A stretch of DNA of 64,000 nucleotides from Platycnemis pennipes (GCA_933228895.1 OW121848.1:87997470-88061469); one strand, 5' to 3'; positions 47,570 to 60,145 are shown, counted from the first letter of the stretch. The notes: a model not told the origin generated them from the sequence alone. Program-made: numbers and translations.

Positions 47570-48845
47570 TTTGGGGTGCTTTGAAAGGCAGCGAGGAGGA
47601 GGGAGATGAAAGGATAGGTTGAAAAAGGACCAAGGGTAGAATTTTGGGTGGGGATGGGATTTGCGGGCGTACGGTGCGAAGAATGCGGGGAGAAGAAGCC
47701 GGGGGTGGGGGGTGGAGGAGGAGGGTGGATAATTTTCGTAAGGAAAGAATGGAAGCCGGCGTGGATTGCGGGGAGGACATCGTCCGCGTTTGAGGTATAG
47801 GCTTTCGGGACCATTGTCGGATGCGGGCACGTGGAGAGGAAGGGTTCGGGGTTGGTTAGGAAACGAGCACGAGGAAAAGAGTTGTTTTTTTTCGAGAGGA
47901 GGGTGAGTGTGGAAGGGCGTATAGGATTGGGATTGGAAGCTGGGCCGAGAAGGGAGTGGCGGTGGGGGCGTGTGTAGTTTTGGGGGAGGAATGGGTGTGG
48001 AGAGCGTAAGCACCCGTGTTAAACCCGCGTTGGAACCCCGCCGCCGAGTGAGTGTAACGCATTCTCCTTCGGAATTTGCATATTGAGTGAGTTTGGGGGT
48101 GGGGGGAAGCGACGCGGGTGGGGGACGGGTTTTTCGTCGGGCGAGTAGTGGGAAGGGGGTGTGCTGGATGCAGGGGAGCATAAAAGGGGGGCGGGAGAGA
48201 GGCATCCGGGAGAGCTGGACGGGAGGCGGAGGTTGTGTGCGCACAGGGGGTGGTTTCGGGGCGAGAGAGAGAGAGAGAGAAGATAGGTGTAAGTTGTGTG
48301 TGGGGTGAGGCATAAGGGGGGTGAGTGAGATAAGAGGGGGCGTGGGACGGTGTGAATGAGCCCCGTGCGGAAAGGGAATGGGTGGTGTGGTGCGGGAGGG
48401 GGAGGAAATTTAGGTTGGTGTGAGGAGTTTGACTAATTTAGAGCACGGCTCAACGCCTCCCCTCGCATCTCGGACAGCCTCTTCTTCCCGCCCGCCCTGC
48501 CATCTGTTCCTCTCCTTCCCTGGGAGTATCAACCCCCTTTTAACGTCTCACTCCCCTCTCTGTGCAGTTCCTACCGTTCATTGTTCTTCCACCACCACTC
48601 AAAATCACCCCCTGAGTGTGTGTTCTCTCTCTTTCTCCCCCTTCCACTCGCCCTCTTAATTCGTGTGTGCGGGGGAGGTTTGCGCCTATCTTGATGCTCT
48701 GGATATATCACGTCCACCCCGTCCCCTTAGTTTTTTTCCCTTTTAAGTCTCTCCCTCTCTCAGCCCCTCACCAACATTCTCCACTTCAAACCCCACCCCA
48801 ATTTTCTTTTCACGCCTCCCACACCAACATCCAACGGAGGCTTTA
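47570..48845. other. Polarity-switch island (G/A then C/T)
   Basis: About 850 bases of G-rich plus strand (47570-48418) give way to about 400 bases of C/T-rich sequence (48440-48840). A GA run lies at about 48263-48281 and a POU octamer ATTTGCAT at 48074-48081. The 260-codon minus frame at 47531-48313 is Pro/Ser/Leu/Thr low complexity and is not called. Confidence 0.6.
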
Positions 48846-49600
48846 GCGGAAACTGTCCTGTTCTCTGTGTGGTAGCTCGCATGCCACCTTTTAAATACCT
48901 TCCTAAGAGGCAATCCTTTTCACTTACTCCAAATTGGCTATAGCGGAAAGGATTATCTCTGCTCCCCTCTCGCTGCTCTGCGTTTACTTCGGTGCACATT
49001 GCGGGGTGTATTGTTTGAGGTTCGTACGCCATATTATCCTTCTGTATCGTCAGGGGGTGCTTGCAAAGAGATAATGGCCTTTCGATAGGCTACGTTTTCC
49101 ACTATGTAGTGACGCAATCATGACATGATTCTTCTACGTTGCACAAATCGGCATAGCAAAGACGCTGCCATGCCGTGAAAATAATCTTCTCTCTAGTTTC
49201 TTGTACTGCTGGAAAGGTTGCCAATTGCAGAAAATGAAAAATGGAGGAAGTGCGTGGAAATGTTTATTCATACTTGCCTCTTGCAAATGACGTAATGGAA
49301 TTAGATTGATTTCTGAGTTAAATTTTTCTTTTTAAAGCCTCTTTCATCCATTATTTTTTAACATTTCAACTTCATTCTAAATTGTGTAAAAATTAATGGT
49401 GATGGAATTGAGGTTTGATTCCAGAAGTCATTTTCTCAATGACTAAATATTGATTCCCATTATGTTGACTAAGTTGGTGTTTGCACGTCTCTTTTCGGGC
49501 ATAAATTCAGTTACCTCTATGGAGGAAAATAATAAATTTTTGCGAGAAACTTTTGAGCGGAAATGGAATTAATCATTTTTAGGGAGAGAGCAGGAATTAT
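48846..49600. other. Non-coding stretch
   Basis: AT-rich; nothing supportable seen. Confidence 0.45.
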
Positions 49601-49679
49601 GAACCCTCTTTCCCGTAGTGACACTTCTTCCACTCTCTCTCCCTCACTAGCCCGGTATATTATTTTTCCATCAAGCTCT

Positions 49680-50840
49680 CATCTGAGAGAGGGAAGCCAA
49701 CTGGTCCCGGGAGGGAATGAAAGACAGGAGCGGGGATGGGGGAATTTGGAAAGCGGGAGCGGTGTCGAAGAAGTCCGCCACGAATAGCATCACATCCAAG
49801 GAGAATAGTCGCAACCCTGTTCTGTCCCATCCTCTTCTCCTTCCCTCTGACCGGCAAGTCTTTTCCTCCTCACTCCCCGCCACCTCGAATCCGCGCGAAG
49901 ATGGAACATTTTGTGTCGTGCTTCAGGAAAGGTGGGAGGAAGGAAGGGGCATTAGGAAAGATAACATTGGAGTTACGTCTGGGGACATCCAAGAAGAGAG
50001 AGAATTTCGGATGGGGAGGGTGGGGATTTTTGGACAGGGATGAAGGGGTGATATGGGAGAAAGGAGCGGGAGGTCGGGGGTAGGGGAGAATCTTGTGAGG
50101 GTTGGGAGGGGGAAAGAAGAGCCCTGAAGAGGACGTGCGGAATGTCCTTCCTGTGTGTCTGTGTATTGGTGCGCGTACTTTATTTTTTTCCTCTCTTAAG
50201 TGTTTCTCCCTCCCGCGCCGTCCCCTGCACGGGTCCCCCTTGAGTCCATTTCTTGTTTTTCATTCGTGAGCACCTTACTCGAATGTACCTTTCTCTCTCT
50301 CTCCTTTTCTCTGTCTCCTCTCCCACTTCCTTTTGATTTTTTTAAAGTGTCATTTTTCCTCCTCCGCGCTCCCCTCTTCCTTTCTTCTCCCTCTCTTTCC
50401 CCCACCGCTCTCTCTGTCATCACTCCCCTCTTGTTTTTATAAGCCCCTTATTCTTTTCTCCAGAAGCCCCCCTCCACTCCTCTTCATCCAAAGGGTCCTT
50501 TCATCTCTCCTCGTCCTCCCTCGTCGCCCTTTACTCTCGCAAAGGAGTCTGTCTTCGCCTCCACTCCACCCGCCATCTCCATTCTTCACTTCGCCTCCCT
50601 CTTTTCCCATCCCTCCCCCTCTCCTCTTCATTCCGGAGCTTCATCCCCTCCCAACCCCTCTCGCCCTCCCTCGAGGATCAGCCTCCTCCGCCGTCACCCC
50701 CTGTCGGATGAAGTCATCCGTCTCCAAACAACATCCCACGGCTACACCCCTCTCATATTTTCCGTCGCTTCATCACATCTTATCCTCCTCCTCCCCCATC
50801 GCGGTTCAAGAGGCTTTTTTTCATTATCATCATCATCGTT
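49680..50840. other. Polarity-switch island (G/A then C/T)
   Basis: G/A-rich plus strand at 49680-50120, then C/T-rich at 50165-50830, with TCTC runs near 50290. All long frames here are low complexity on both strands. The arrangement copies that at 47.6-48.8 kb. Confidence 0.6.
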
Positions 50841-50844
50841 GCGT

Positions 50845-52250
50845 GCCTTAGTTCATTTCTACATCTTCCCCGCTGGCCAGAGTATTAATTTAGGAGAGAA
50901 TGGTGTTAATTATGGGTTTTTCGATTCAGGTTTATTAGTGACCGTACGTGATACATGATTCGTCTAGAAAATGGTCCAAAATCTCCAACATGATTTGCTT
51001 TTAGCCGAAAACTTATTGCCGTAGGACTGGACGGATACCAACTCATTTGTTATTACATTTCTATTTTTTTGCTCCCTTTCGTTTCTAATTCAGTTTTCGC
51101 AGCTTCTCGGTTCGAGAATTTTTTTTCAAAGATTATACCCTCAGTTTCCTTGACTTACTTGAAATTCCGATGCAGAAATCGCCAGGTAGTAGGAGACGCA
51201 CAATGCCGAGGGAAAAGAGATTTCAAGCTCTCGCCCTTGAAATAAAGCCGTTTGTTTGCAACCTCGCATCGTAACTCCCCTTCCTTTGTTTCCTTTCATC
51301 CACTCCCCTTTTGTCTCCACTTCCCCGGCGGTTTTTCCCGACGTCCCGCCTCCCCCCTCTCTCACGCCGGCGTGCGTCTGGCACCTTGGTGGCTTTCCTA
51401 CGGGGATTACTCGGCTTCGAAGCAACGCCGCTCAATATTGGCTCAGCACGGATGTTGAAAAGGTCCACTAAGTACGATGGTTTTTTTTTTCATCCGTGGG
51501 TGGCACATTCAGCAGCTCCTCTGTGGGGCAATCCCGGTCCCCTTCCTCCGACGAAGCGCCTCTTGAATGCCACCATTGCATCCATTTCCGACCACGTTTT
51601 CTGGACTCTCTCCTTAAGTTTTTTCTTTGTCTTATTTCCGAATTACCTTCTTAGATTTTAAGTGACTTTTCCTTCCACGCTGATTTAACGCGTCGCCTAA
51701 ATTCGTGTACTGTAGTGATTGCCTTTGTAGTAGCGGTAGAATTAGTGCTGGTACTGCAGAGGCTATGTTGCATCGTCTTAAACTTAATCTAAACACGACA
51801 TCCATGTCCGAGGTGAGATTGAATTCTGCGATCTTTGGGTAACATGGCCAGTTTGTGCCCAATATGCTACGTTGGTATGGCTGCTTGAGTCTGATGATCG
51901 TTTTTCTGGTATTTGGCTATGCACACACAAATTTGACTATTATTTCCTTGATTCTGCCTTCGTAGGGATGTGATACAGTTTATAAAATATTACTGCAATA
52001 TAAATGCACATAACTGTATATTAGTTATCGTAGTCCAGATAAGCATACGAAAAAAAGAGTAACATGATAATGTATATCTCTTCCCCTCTCTGTGAGGAGC
52101 TGTAGGGCAATTGGTTATCTTAAGGCTCCATAAGTCCAAATTGGTCTTTATCCTCAGGGTACTCTACTTATTGCTGTATTCTTTGGTAAATAATCCAAGT
52201 AAGGTGTTGTAAGCACATGTCGTGATTCTTATTATCCTTAATTTCCGTAT
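50845..52250. other. Non-coding stretch
   Basis: AT-rich with a C/T-rich patch at 51280-51400. No supported gene. Confidence 0.45.
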
Positions 52251-52254
52251 TTAT

Positions 52255-52415
52255 TCGACCTCTTCTCTTATATATGGGGTAGTGTTGTTAAGACGTATTA
52301 ATGTCTCCTCTCCAGCATTTCTAATAAGCTCGAACGCAACGCAGTCTATTCCGGTAACTTTTCTTATGTACAGGTTCCTGATTTCTTCTTCGAACTTCGC
52401 TTCATGTAGCATTAC
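52255..52415 (-). mobile_element. LINE reverse transcriptase N-terminal fragment
   Basis: The minus strand from 52403 to 52278 translates to a frame containing RKVTGIDCVAFELI followed by RNAGEE, which matches the KxPGID...AELLKNAGEE block at the start of non-LTR reverse transcriptases. The fragment is short and broken on both sides. It may belong to the same family as the 15.1-kb copy. Confidence 0.75.
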
Positions 52416-52419
52416 CTAC

Positions 52420-53695
52420 CCCATATCCTACTGCTTAACATCATTTCTCTTTGATCACCTTCGTGCAGAGATTACCTCATTTGCTAAGTTTCTTCGAATA
52501 TCGCTTCCATATGATGTCTTTCCCTTTGAATTTTTGCATCGCTATACCGATTAATATTGCTTCCTGCGCCTCATTCCTTTTAGTGATATATCAGAACACT
52601 TTCCGCAGCTTTCTCCTTTCTAAGATTATAGTTGTGTTTCAGTTCTTAGCTGACGCTGACGCTTTTTCAGGAATCCTATATCGCCATTCCGGGCTTTTGC
52701 CCTCTATGGTCGTGGTTGGGAAGTTTGAAAGGAAAAATTACGGTGGGGGAGAAAGGTTGTTTAATTAGGGTAGGATGCTCGATGGGTTACTTTCTTGAGG
52801 GAGTTATTTCTGGGACAATCAAAGGTGAGACGGGTTATTTCTTTAGGGTAGAATTTCTTATGGTGATCCGGGGGGTATGAAGGGTTTTTTTGTTCAGGAG
52901 TAGTTATTTTGTGGCATAGGAGATATTTAGGGATGTCTGGTTGCGTTTTATGTTTGTATAGAGAGTGGAGAGAAGGGTTGTTTTGTTAAGGTAATGCTGA
53001 GGTTGGATATTGTAGGACAGGGTTTAGTCTGGTTCGGGTGGTTGTAGGTTAGGGAGCAGGAAAGCTTCTTGCCCTGTGCCGGAATGGGAATGGGTGATGG
53101 GAAGGATATTTGCAGGAATAGGTGGAATGGGAATATTTGCTGGTTCTTGATGGATTGGCTCGTCTTCTTGGCTGGAGTCTGCATCGACTTTAGCATCAAT
53201 GTTTCGCCCATATTTATTTTACTTTTCTTGCTACCCTCCGTATCTCAGTTGCACTTTAGCTCTTTATTTCCTCCAACGCTTTTCATTGATGGTTTTACTT
53301 TTAGCTGTGGCTCATTTCATGGGTTCACTCTTGAGATAGCGGTGGGGAAGCTATTTCGTCAATTTGTCGATCATGTACTCAATACATTATGAATGTGGTG
53401 GTGCTTGCGAGGTTATAAATGACGTCAGAAAAGATATTTCTCTTATTTGCGTTTGTTTCTCGTATATTTTGCGCATTTTCTAAACAATGGAGAAAAGTTA
53501 AGGGTTCGGTGCAAGTGTTCCGAAACGACTGCATGCGATTCCTGACATGACTCGATCTTATCACATTTTTTCATCGTCTCTCTTCACGGGTCGTTTCTCG
53601 TTCATTTCTCTCGCCTCCGACGTCTACATTCAGCGCCACGGTGCCTTGCTTCAAGCTGTCATAATAACGGCCAAATTGATGAAGTCCGGATCAGT
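52420..53695. other. Non-coding stretch with T/G-rich patch
   Basis: From 52690 to 53060 the plus strand is T/G-rich with repeated TAGGGTAG/TTAGGG-like words. This is not a telomeric array. No supported gene. Confidence 0.4.
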
Positions 53696-53699
53696 TCTC

Positions 53700-53765
53700 G
53701 GGGCGGTGTAGCCGAGCGGTGCGTTCGGCTGGTTCCAGGGGTTATTCCCGGGGAAGATACAAAAA
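53700..53765 (+). repeat. tRNA-like SINE head fragment
   Basis: GGTGTAGCCGAGCGGTGCGTTCGGCTGG closely resembles the D-arm and anticodon-arm region of a tRNA-Ser/Leu type head, with a good A box. The B box is missing or decayed, so it is not a functional tRNA. Confidence 0.5.
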
Positions 53766-55570
53766 TCGACTAGTCATCCTTTTTCGATGAGGATGAGATA
53801 CCAGGGTGTTGGTGAAAGCGATCAGAAGTAAGCGGTTTTCGTCCCGTGTCCCATCAAATATTTCCCTTCTCTTCCACTCCCATAGTCTTCCCATCTTCTC
53901 TCCTTTTTTACTCGATGTGGAACCGGTTGAGGGAGAATAATTAGCTAAAAACCTTGATTGGGTCGACGCTGAGGATTATTCAGTGAGAACTTTCTCTCCC
54001 ATAGAATTTCCATCACCCCATCTCCCTTCTCGTCTCTCTCCATTGCTAACTTTCCGTCTCCACTGCTGCGTTCAGAAAAAAATCTTCCACCGCAGTCTCC
54101 CTCTCCTTGGTTCCGAAACCTTCAGTTGAACCCCTCCTTTTCCGTCCGATTCCGTTTCTCTTCATCTTTTCCCTTTCGTCAGCCTTTAGTCAAGGCCGCC
54201 CCAATATCTTCAATTCCTCTTCCGCCTTTCGTGCTCTTCGCTGAACTACGTCTCGAATCGGACGTTCGCGCCATCCCTACTGATTCCGGTGTCTCCGTTC
54301 ATCCGCTTTTTCACCTCAAATTCCTAACTCACAGTTTAGAGTTTTCATTTGATTCCTTTCAGTGCTTCATTTACATTCATTAACTACGTACTATTAGTCG
54401 TGGACGTATTTCTTCTATATTGCTCCCAATTCACAAATAGCTAAGGGACGAAAAGCTGTCTTACGGTCGAATATTGTCATTTGAATGCACGGATAGTGAA
54501 CAGCCAATAATTTCATCGAATTTAATGTAAAATAACACTCCTGCGGTGCAGCGACATCTTGAATCACATCGTGAGCCTTTTTTGGTTGGTGTTTTTACTA
54601 ATTAATAATTCATTATGGCTTTCCTATTTAGATGAAAGCGTAAAATATAGGATGCCTCTCTTTTTGTGGTAGATTATCTTTGATAAAGAGGTCGAGCATT
54701 TTAGGTGTTCTGGCGGAAAAATAAAATTCATTCACTCACGGTCATTATACGTTATTTGATTATTTGAAATATAATCGTATACAGTGTTTGGAATCCTGCT
54801 TGAATGCAGCAGTACCACTGTACATAGATAATCAACCATTTTATATATTAATAAGCATTCAAGCTGACATCCACTCGGAGAAACGAAAAAAAATGGAAAC
54901 CATACTTTTTCCTAATGCACTCCAAAGCTGAGAAAGTGGTCATGTGCGAAAGCAGGGTCTTGGAGGCGGAGAGAGTGGGGTGGTCAACAAGTTTACCACA
55001 AGCCCCATTCGTTCCAGATTCGAGAGCTTGATTAGTCTGCCTTACTGAGACTGTTTCATGACAAAATAGCATACAATGTTGAAATGTATCAAGGTAAAGA
55101 TGAATAGTGAATAACTTTTACGTTCCCATCGCGTTATTTTTTGAACCCGAGTCAACTAATTCTTCCCGAAATTTGACATAATGATTCAGAGCTGACGTTG
55201 CTCTGATTCCTACAGGGTTTTCCCCCGATTAAGCGATTATCTGTGGAGCGCGGATTCGGTCGATAGCTATAAAAGCTCTTGGTTTAATCTCATCCTATCT
55301 GCCTCATTTATATCTTATTCAACCAAGGTGTTTCATCAATTCTCCAAGGTTTTTCGTTCCATGGTCATTATTTGCTTTTTAATTTAGTGAAGATTCCTTT
55401 ACCCTAACTTTCCCGCTTACTTCAGGACTTAAGCTTTGCTGTCCACGTATATTCTTTGCGTGTTTAAAATGAATTCATATAGTTTTTCCGACGCTCAAAA
55501 AACTGGATTTCAGTGACCCCTTTGGGCGAACTATGGTTCAGAAGTACATACTCTACGAGCAAAAATATTT
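53766..55570. other. Non-coding stretch
   Basis: C/T-rich between 53990 and 54260, otherwise AT-rich. No supported gene. Confidence 0.45.
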
Positions 55571-55575
55571 TCAAA

Positions 55576-55623
55576 TTTATATATCAACTAAGTAAGGGTT
55601 AGAGTTTGCTGTTGATATATAAA
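55576..55623. repeat. 13-bp inverted repeat
   Basis: TTTATATATCAAC (55576-55588) and its exact complement (55611-55623) around a 22-base loop. AT-rich, so less significant than the other hairpins. Confidence 0.6.
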
Positions 55624-55629
55624 ATTGTT

Positions 55630-56690
55630 CTTTATTGTTTAGGTCATGAAACTCAGAAATACATGATATTACTTATTGTTCTTGCTTTAATTTAAATAAA
55701 AAAGTGTGTTATAGATAATCCTATCAATATGCAAGATTTGTACTGAAGGATACTGATCGATCCTTTTTAAAGGAAGCTTATTTCCACTTATATTTTATGC
55801 TCTCTCAGATGAATCTACTTCAGTCGTGAAATTGCACTATTTCACATTTCAGCTGCAAAGACCTTATATTTCTCTCCCGTGTGTTCAATCAAGGGTATAA
55901 AAATGATTTCAGCTGGCTGTGCTGAATATCAAACTCTGTTTATGAAGCTATGAAAGCGTTCTCCGTTTGCTTTAGAGGCACGCTTATTTCATGGCGCAAA
56001 ATATGCGGAATAAAAATACTGCCTCTCTTCTTATCTTTGAAAATGGTCTCCCACCTTAGTTTGTATAAGCAGTAACCTCGGTTCGGGCTTCATGAAAAGT
56101 GTATTTGGGATTTCGGCTCGCCCAATATAATTCCAACGTGCTATTTATGTGCTTAGTTAGTATGAAAGTCTAGTTTGCGTTGCAGTTTGTTCATATATGT
56201 GTTTATATTCTGGTTTCATGTTATCAAATCTGCGGAGCTAGCGTGGTGCCTATACTGGATTTCATAGAAGGTTTCAACTATATTTTAGCCATTGATTTCG
56301 TGGGTGGAACCACCACATGGACTTAGTTAACCTGTTACACTGAATTTGATGATTTCATCCATAGAAAAATGCTAAGTCATCGAGTGTTTGTCCAAATTCA
56401 AATTGCGACGTTTATTTTGTATGATGAGTAGGTTTAATAGTCATAGCCTGAAGTGTTTTCTATGGAATTTTAGTTTACATGATCGGAAGAAGAGAATAGC
56501 TAAGGAACAGAGCCGTTCAGAAAATTTAATGGACAGAAGAGTAAGGATACACCTTATAAATCTACCCAGATCGGTAGAAAATTCATTTCTGGTAGTACAC
56601 AGTCTGTTAACACAATGGCATTAATTGATTTAGATGATGAGTAATCTTTCTGAAAGCACGTAACAACCTTTATTTTCTGATCAGTATGTG
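55630..56690. other. AT-rich non-coding stretch
   Basis: Nothing supportable seen. Confidence 0.45.
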
Positions 56691-56691
56691 C

Positions 56692-56765
56692 CTACCGCGG
56701 GGTCAGTAACACGCTAACAACCAATCAGAGGTCGCGGATTCAAATCCCATTTGGTATGGGTATTG
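56692..56765 (+). repeat. tRNA-derived SINE-like element
   Basis: GGGGTCAGTAACACG (A-box region) and GCGGATTCAAATCCC (B box, about 56734-56748). TACC at the start can pair with GGTA at the end but the rest of the acceptor stem does not, so it is a decayed tRNA relative. Confidence 0.6.
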
Positions 56766-58340
56766 TTGCAGTTTTTCGTGTGATAGTTGAATTAAAGTTA
56801 GGCTAGGCAGTGCTATGTGGCCTTAGTAGATGGAGCACTGTAAAGCCTAATTTTTATACCAATGAAAATTATTCTAATTATCCTTTCGTGAATTACATAG
56901 GTATTACTTGGCTCGTAGTAAAATGTTAACCCCCCCCTGCCATGCATCCTCAAGGTGGCTTACAGGAAGGTCAGTAGATACAGATATAGATAAAAATAGA
57001 CTTCATTTTGAGGCTTCCCGTTGAAGAATCGTACGATTCAAATGAAGTGTACCTATAAGGCATGGAATTGATGAGAATAAAACGTAACGACACTACGATG
57101 CTGCTGATGTACATACGTGGATTAATTAAGCAATGAATACCAAGTGTTATTATACTTTGTTTCCATTGTTAGCAGCATATTTGCTCTCTTTACCGTAGAG
57201 CGGAAATAACGGAATTCAATGTGGGAAGTAATGAAAATAAACGGGGCATCGCATTAACTTGAGATAACGTATTAGATTAATAAAGGAGATAATTATTTTC
57301 CTAGTGTTCATTGTAAAATTATTGCTTGTATTAAATGTTTAAGTATTTTGCTCGACATGTTAGGTGCCAAGTTTTTTCTCAAGAAAATAATTTTTTATGC
57401 TTAGTCTACAATATTATATTAATACCTTTCTCGGAGTGTCCTTACTTAGTCGTTGCTTTCCCCACTCTATTGGTAGTTGAGGTAGTTAGATTTCCAAAGA
57501 TTTTTGAAAATTCTTGCTTGCCATATTTTGAATACTTTTTGAAAATTGCTCTTTCAATTGTTTGCTAAATATTTACCGATTTTAATTCCTGACATCTCCG
57601 CCGTTTGCGGTGCTAACCTGTTATGAAACCTTGATCTTCAGGAGGCAGAAGGAAAGGTATGATTGAACGAGAGATTGTCCCTGAAGCATTATTCGATGTT
57701 CTGTGTTTTGGAATTAGAGAACATTAATGGTCGGGCGTATTCTTCTGAATCCCAGTTTTTGTACGGAAAATGGTGTTCAAAACTCATACAGACCGTAAAC
57801 CCAAGATTTCGAGCGGCATTTTTGTAGTGATGCAATGGTAGTTTCTAGGCAATAGTTGAGTTATGTCTTTCTTTCTCTAACTTTTGAAGCAATAACATAG
57901 CATCTTAACTATGTTTGATAACTAAAGCCGACGATGCACAATGCTACGAATATCTTTCAACGTTGGACGCTAGATTATAATTGGTGGCATTGTGTGGCGC
58001 AACTTCTAACTCTCGAGCTTCCAGTGTTGAGCGTCGTAGGTACGAGTTGGACGATTGGCCATTGTCGGTTTTTTAGGCCCAAATCAAAGGAAATGTTGAA
58101 CCTGCGAAGGAACTCGTTCCTTTTTTGGAAGTACAGCCACACGGTTGCGTGAAGGTGCATTGTAATATTTCGTGAGACGTTTTGTGAGGTACTGTTCGTA
58201 CGAGCTGTATTGGATCAAACATTAATACATCATGTAGGAGAAACAATTGCCTTGATTGGCAGTCAATTGATTCGACTGAAATATTCAAACCAAAGTTTGT
58301 GCCAAGGATTGACTCATCGTGTAGCGCCGGCTCAAGGCAA
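56766..58340. other. AT-rich non-coding stretch
   Basis: No supported gene. A possible 15-base microexon at 57642-57656 (TCTTCAG before, GTATGA after) is noted in the findings. Confidence 0.4.
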
Positions 58341-58440
58341 AACACGTCGAAGGTGGGATTTGAACCTGCGACTTTAGTTTGCCGAATCGGAGCGTATCCG
58401 ATGTACTCCGGGAGTTGTCTGTTTTGAAATCTAACTGCTA
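58200..58440 (-). repeat. tRNA-derived SINE-like element
   Basis: The minus strand has a head from about 58440, a B box CAGGTTCAAATCCCACC near 58352-58368, and an unrelated body to about 58200. The head includes GCTCCGATTCGGCAAAC. Only the B box is strongly preserved. Confidence 0.6.
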
Positions 58441-58865
58441 AGCGATATATGACGATGCTTCTCGAATATAAGTTCCTGGTAGATGTGCCGCACGACGAAA
58501 GCCCTATTTATTTTGTAATCGCTTTTATTCTTTATGATTCCATGTTATCCTTCTGGTATGAAATGAGCGGCTAGATGGCATTTATATTCGTGGTTAAAAA
58601 TATGCGTGCTTATTGGTATTGCATTCCAGAAATTGCCATAAAGATGACACATTTATTAGCTTTTATTCATTCATATTAGCTATAATGAGTGACAGCGATG
58701 AATCATTGTTATTTTGGTCAATTTCGCTATCATAATTTTAGAGTATTGTGATAATGGTTTTTCTTATTAGATCCAAACCATGATGACATATATTCATAGA
58801 AAATTTACTAGAGATATGTAAAGAAATGGTTGGTTGAATTTCTATATCCATGAATTTAAAACATG

Positions 58866-58970
58866 TCATGCCTCCGGCGTGGATTCGAAGTACACTTGTT
58901 CTGGTGTTGTTTACGCACGGCTACGGAACCAGAGCCACCTAGAAGAGAGTGTCTCTTCTAGTTGGCTCTG
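58866..58970 (-). repeat. SINE-like head ending in a palindrome
   Basis: On the minus strand GGTGGCTCTGGTTCCGTAGCCGTGCG is the head and ACTTCGAATCCACGCC the B box. Its 5' end is duplicated in inverted orientation: 58930-58948 and 58952-58970 pair at 18 of 19 positions around a 3-base loop. Confidence 0.65.
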
Positions 58971-59660
58971 ACGGAATGCTTGGCCTTGGAATTTTGATGA
59001 CTGTCACCAAGTGCGTAAGGAATTTGGAGGAGACAATATTCTTCTCTCAAAACATCTATGCTATGTGTCATTTAGCAGAAAATGTCGATCTTCGAAATAG
59101 ATTCGAATTGTAATGGTATTGTTTTTCCTAGCGATGTAGTAGTTAGCGTTCAGTTAACTGAATATCAGAAAAACATTTTTCTTTTCAATTCATAGATTGC
59201 AACGGACAGGAGGGCTCATTTCACACTAAAGAGGTTTGAAGTGGTAGTTTTTAAAGGGAAGACTCATACTAGTCAAAGAACATTTTAGGTTTGAATTCAG
59301 TGCAGTAAAAAATTCATATTTATTTAGTGGCAGAATATAGGTATTGTTCAAATACCATGTAAATTGCTCTAGAAACAAAAATACTAACCCATTACTGTTT
59401 TTTCAATTGAATTTACAACGTTCGTTGAAGTTAATTGTTATTTGTAATGAATGCGTTAAAAATTGGTAAGAAATGCGTCCCCCAAAATGTGAATTTGAAA
59501 GTATTTGAAGGCTAAAGGCATTTGTTAATTTTTATATTAATTATTTGCACATCTGCACATCGTGCACATCATCACTCTATACTTCCAAAGTGGCTCAAAA
59601 GTTACCTAACAAAGAGGTCACAATGTGTTTTTCATTAATAATCATTACAGTGATTATATA
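58971..59660. other. AT-rich non-coding stretch
   Basis: Nothing supportable seen. Confidence 0.45.
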
Positions 59661-59666
59661 TATATT

Positions 59667-60145
59667 ACCTCTAGTGTACCTCAGGGTTCAGTCCTAGGCC
59701 CTGTATTGTTTTCGTTATATATTAATGACTATTGTTGCCACGACTTTCGTGGCCTTTCGGGTGATTTTGCACTATGTTACAGTAATTTTACTTGAGAATG
59801 TCTATAAGGTATGTTATGCAAACCGATTTAAATTACATAAGACTATGGTTTTTTCATAACAGAACAGAAAATTATATGTACAGAGAACTTTATGATTCTT
59901 CAATATTATGTGCCAATCTTTTGTTATGTCCATTTATACATATTTTTTGGTTACATTTTGTTAATGTTAAATTTATTATATTTTTATTTCGCCTTGTTTT
60001 TGGATGCTCAGCACTTGAATTCTAACACTTTTGTTTCTGATGGTAGATTATTTTCAGGTTCACCCTTGTAAACTACCTAAAGCTCAAGTATTCATTTATT
60101 GTATGAGTTTTGAGCATTAAATATATATCTATCTATCTAATTAAT
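59667..60145 (+). mobile_element. Second-type LINE remnant (jockey/CR1-like)
   Basis: At 59667-59735 the frame reads SSVPQGSVLGPVLFSLYIND, the classic reverse-transcriptase block of jockey/CR1-type elements, followed by a degenerate GDFALCY in place of the ADD box region. The rest is decayed. A TATCTATCTATC run at 60125-60138 after GAGCATTAAATATAT looks like the 3' end of such an element. Confidence 0.75.

Noticed and set aside
47531..48313. 260-codon minus-strand open frame
   Set aside because: Pro/Ser/Leu/Thr low complexity in a G-rich island, overlapped by other frames.
52740..53060. Telomere-like TTAGGG/TAGGG words
   Set aside because: Irregular and interspersed; no tandem array.
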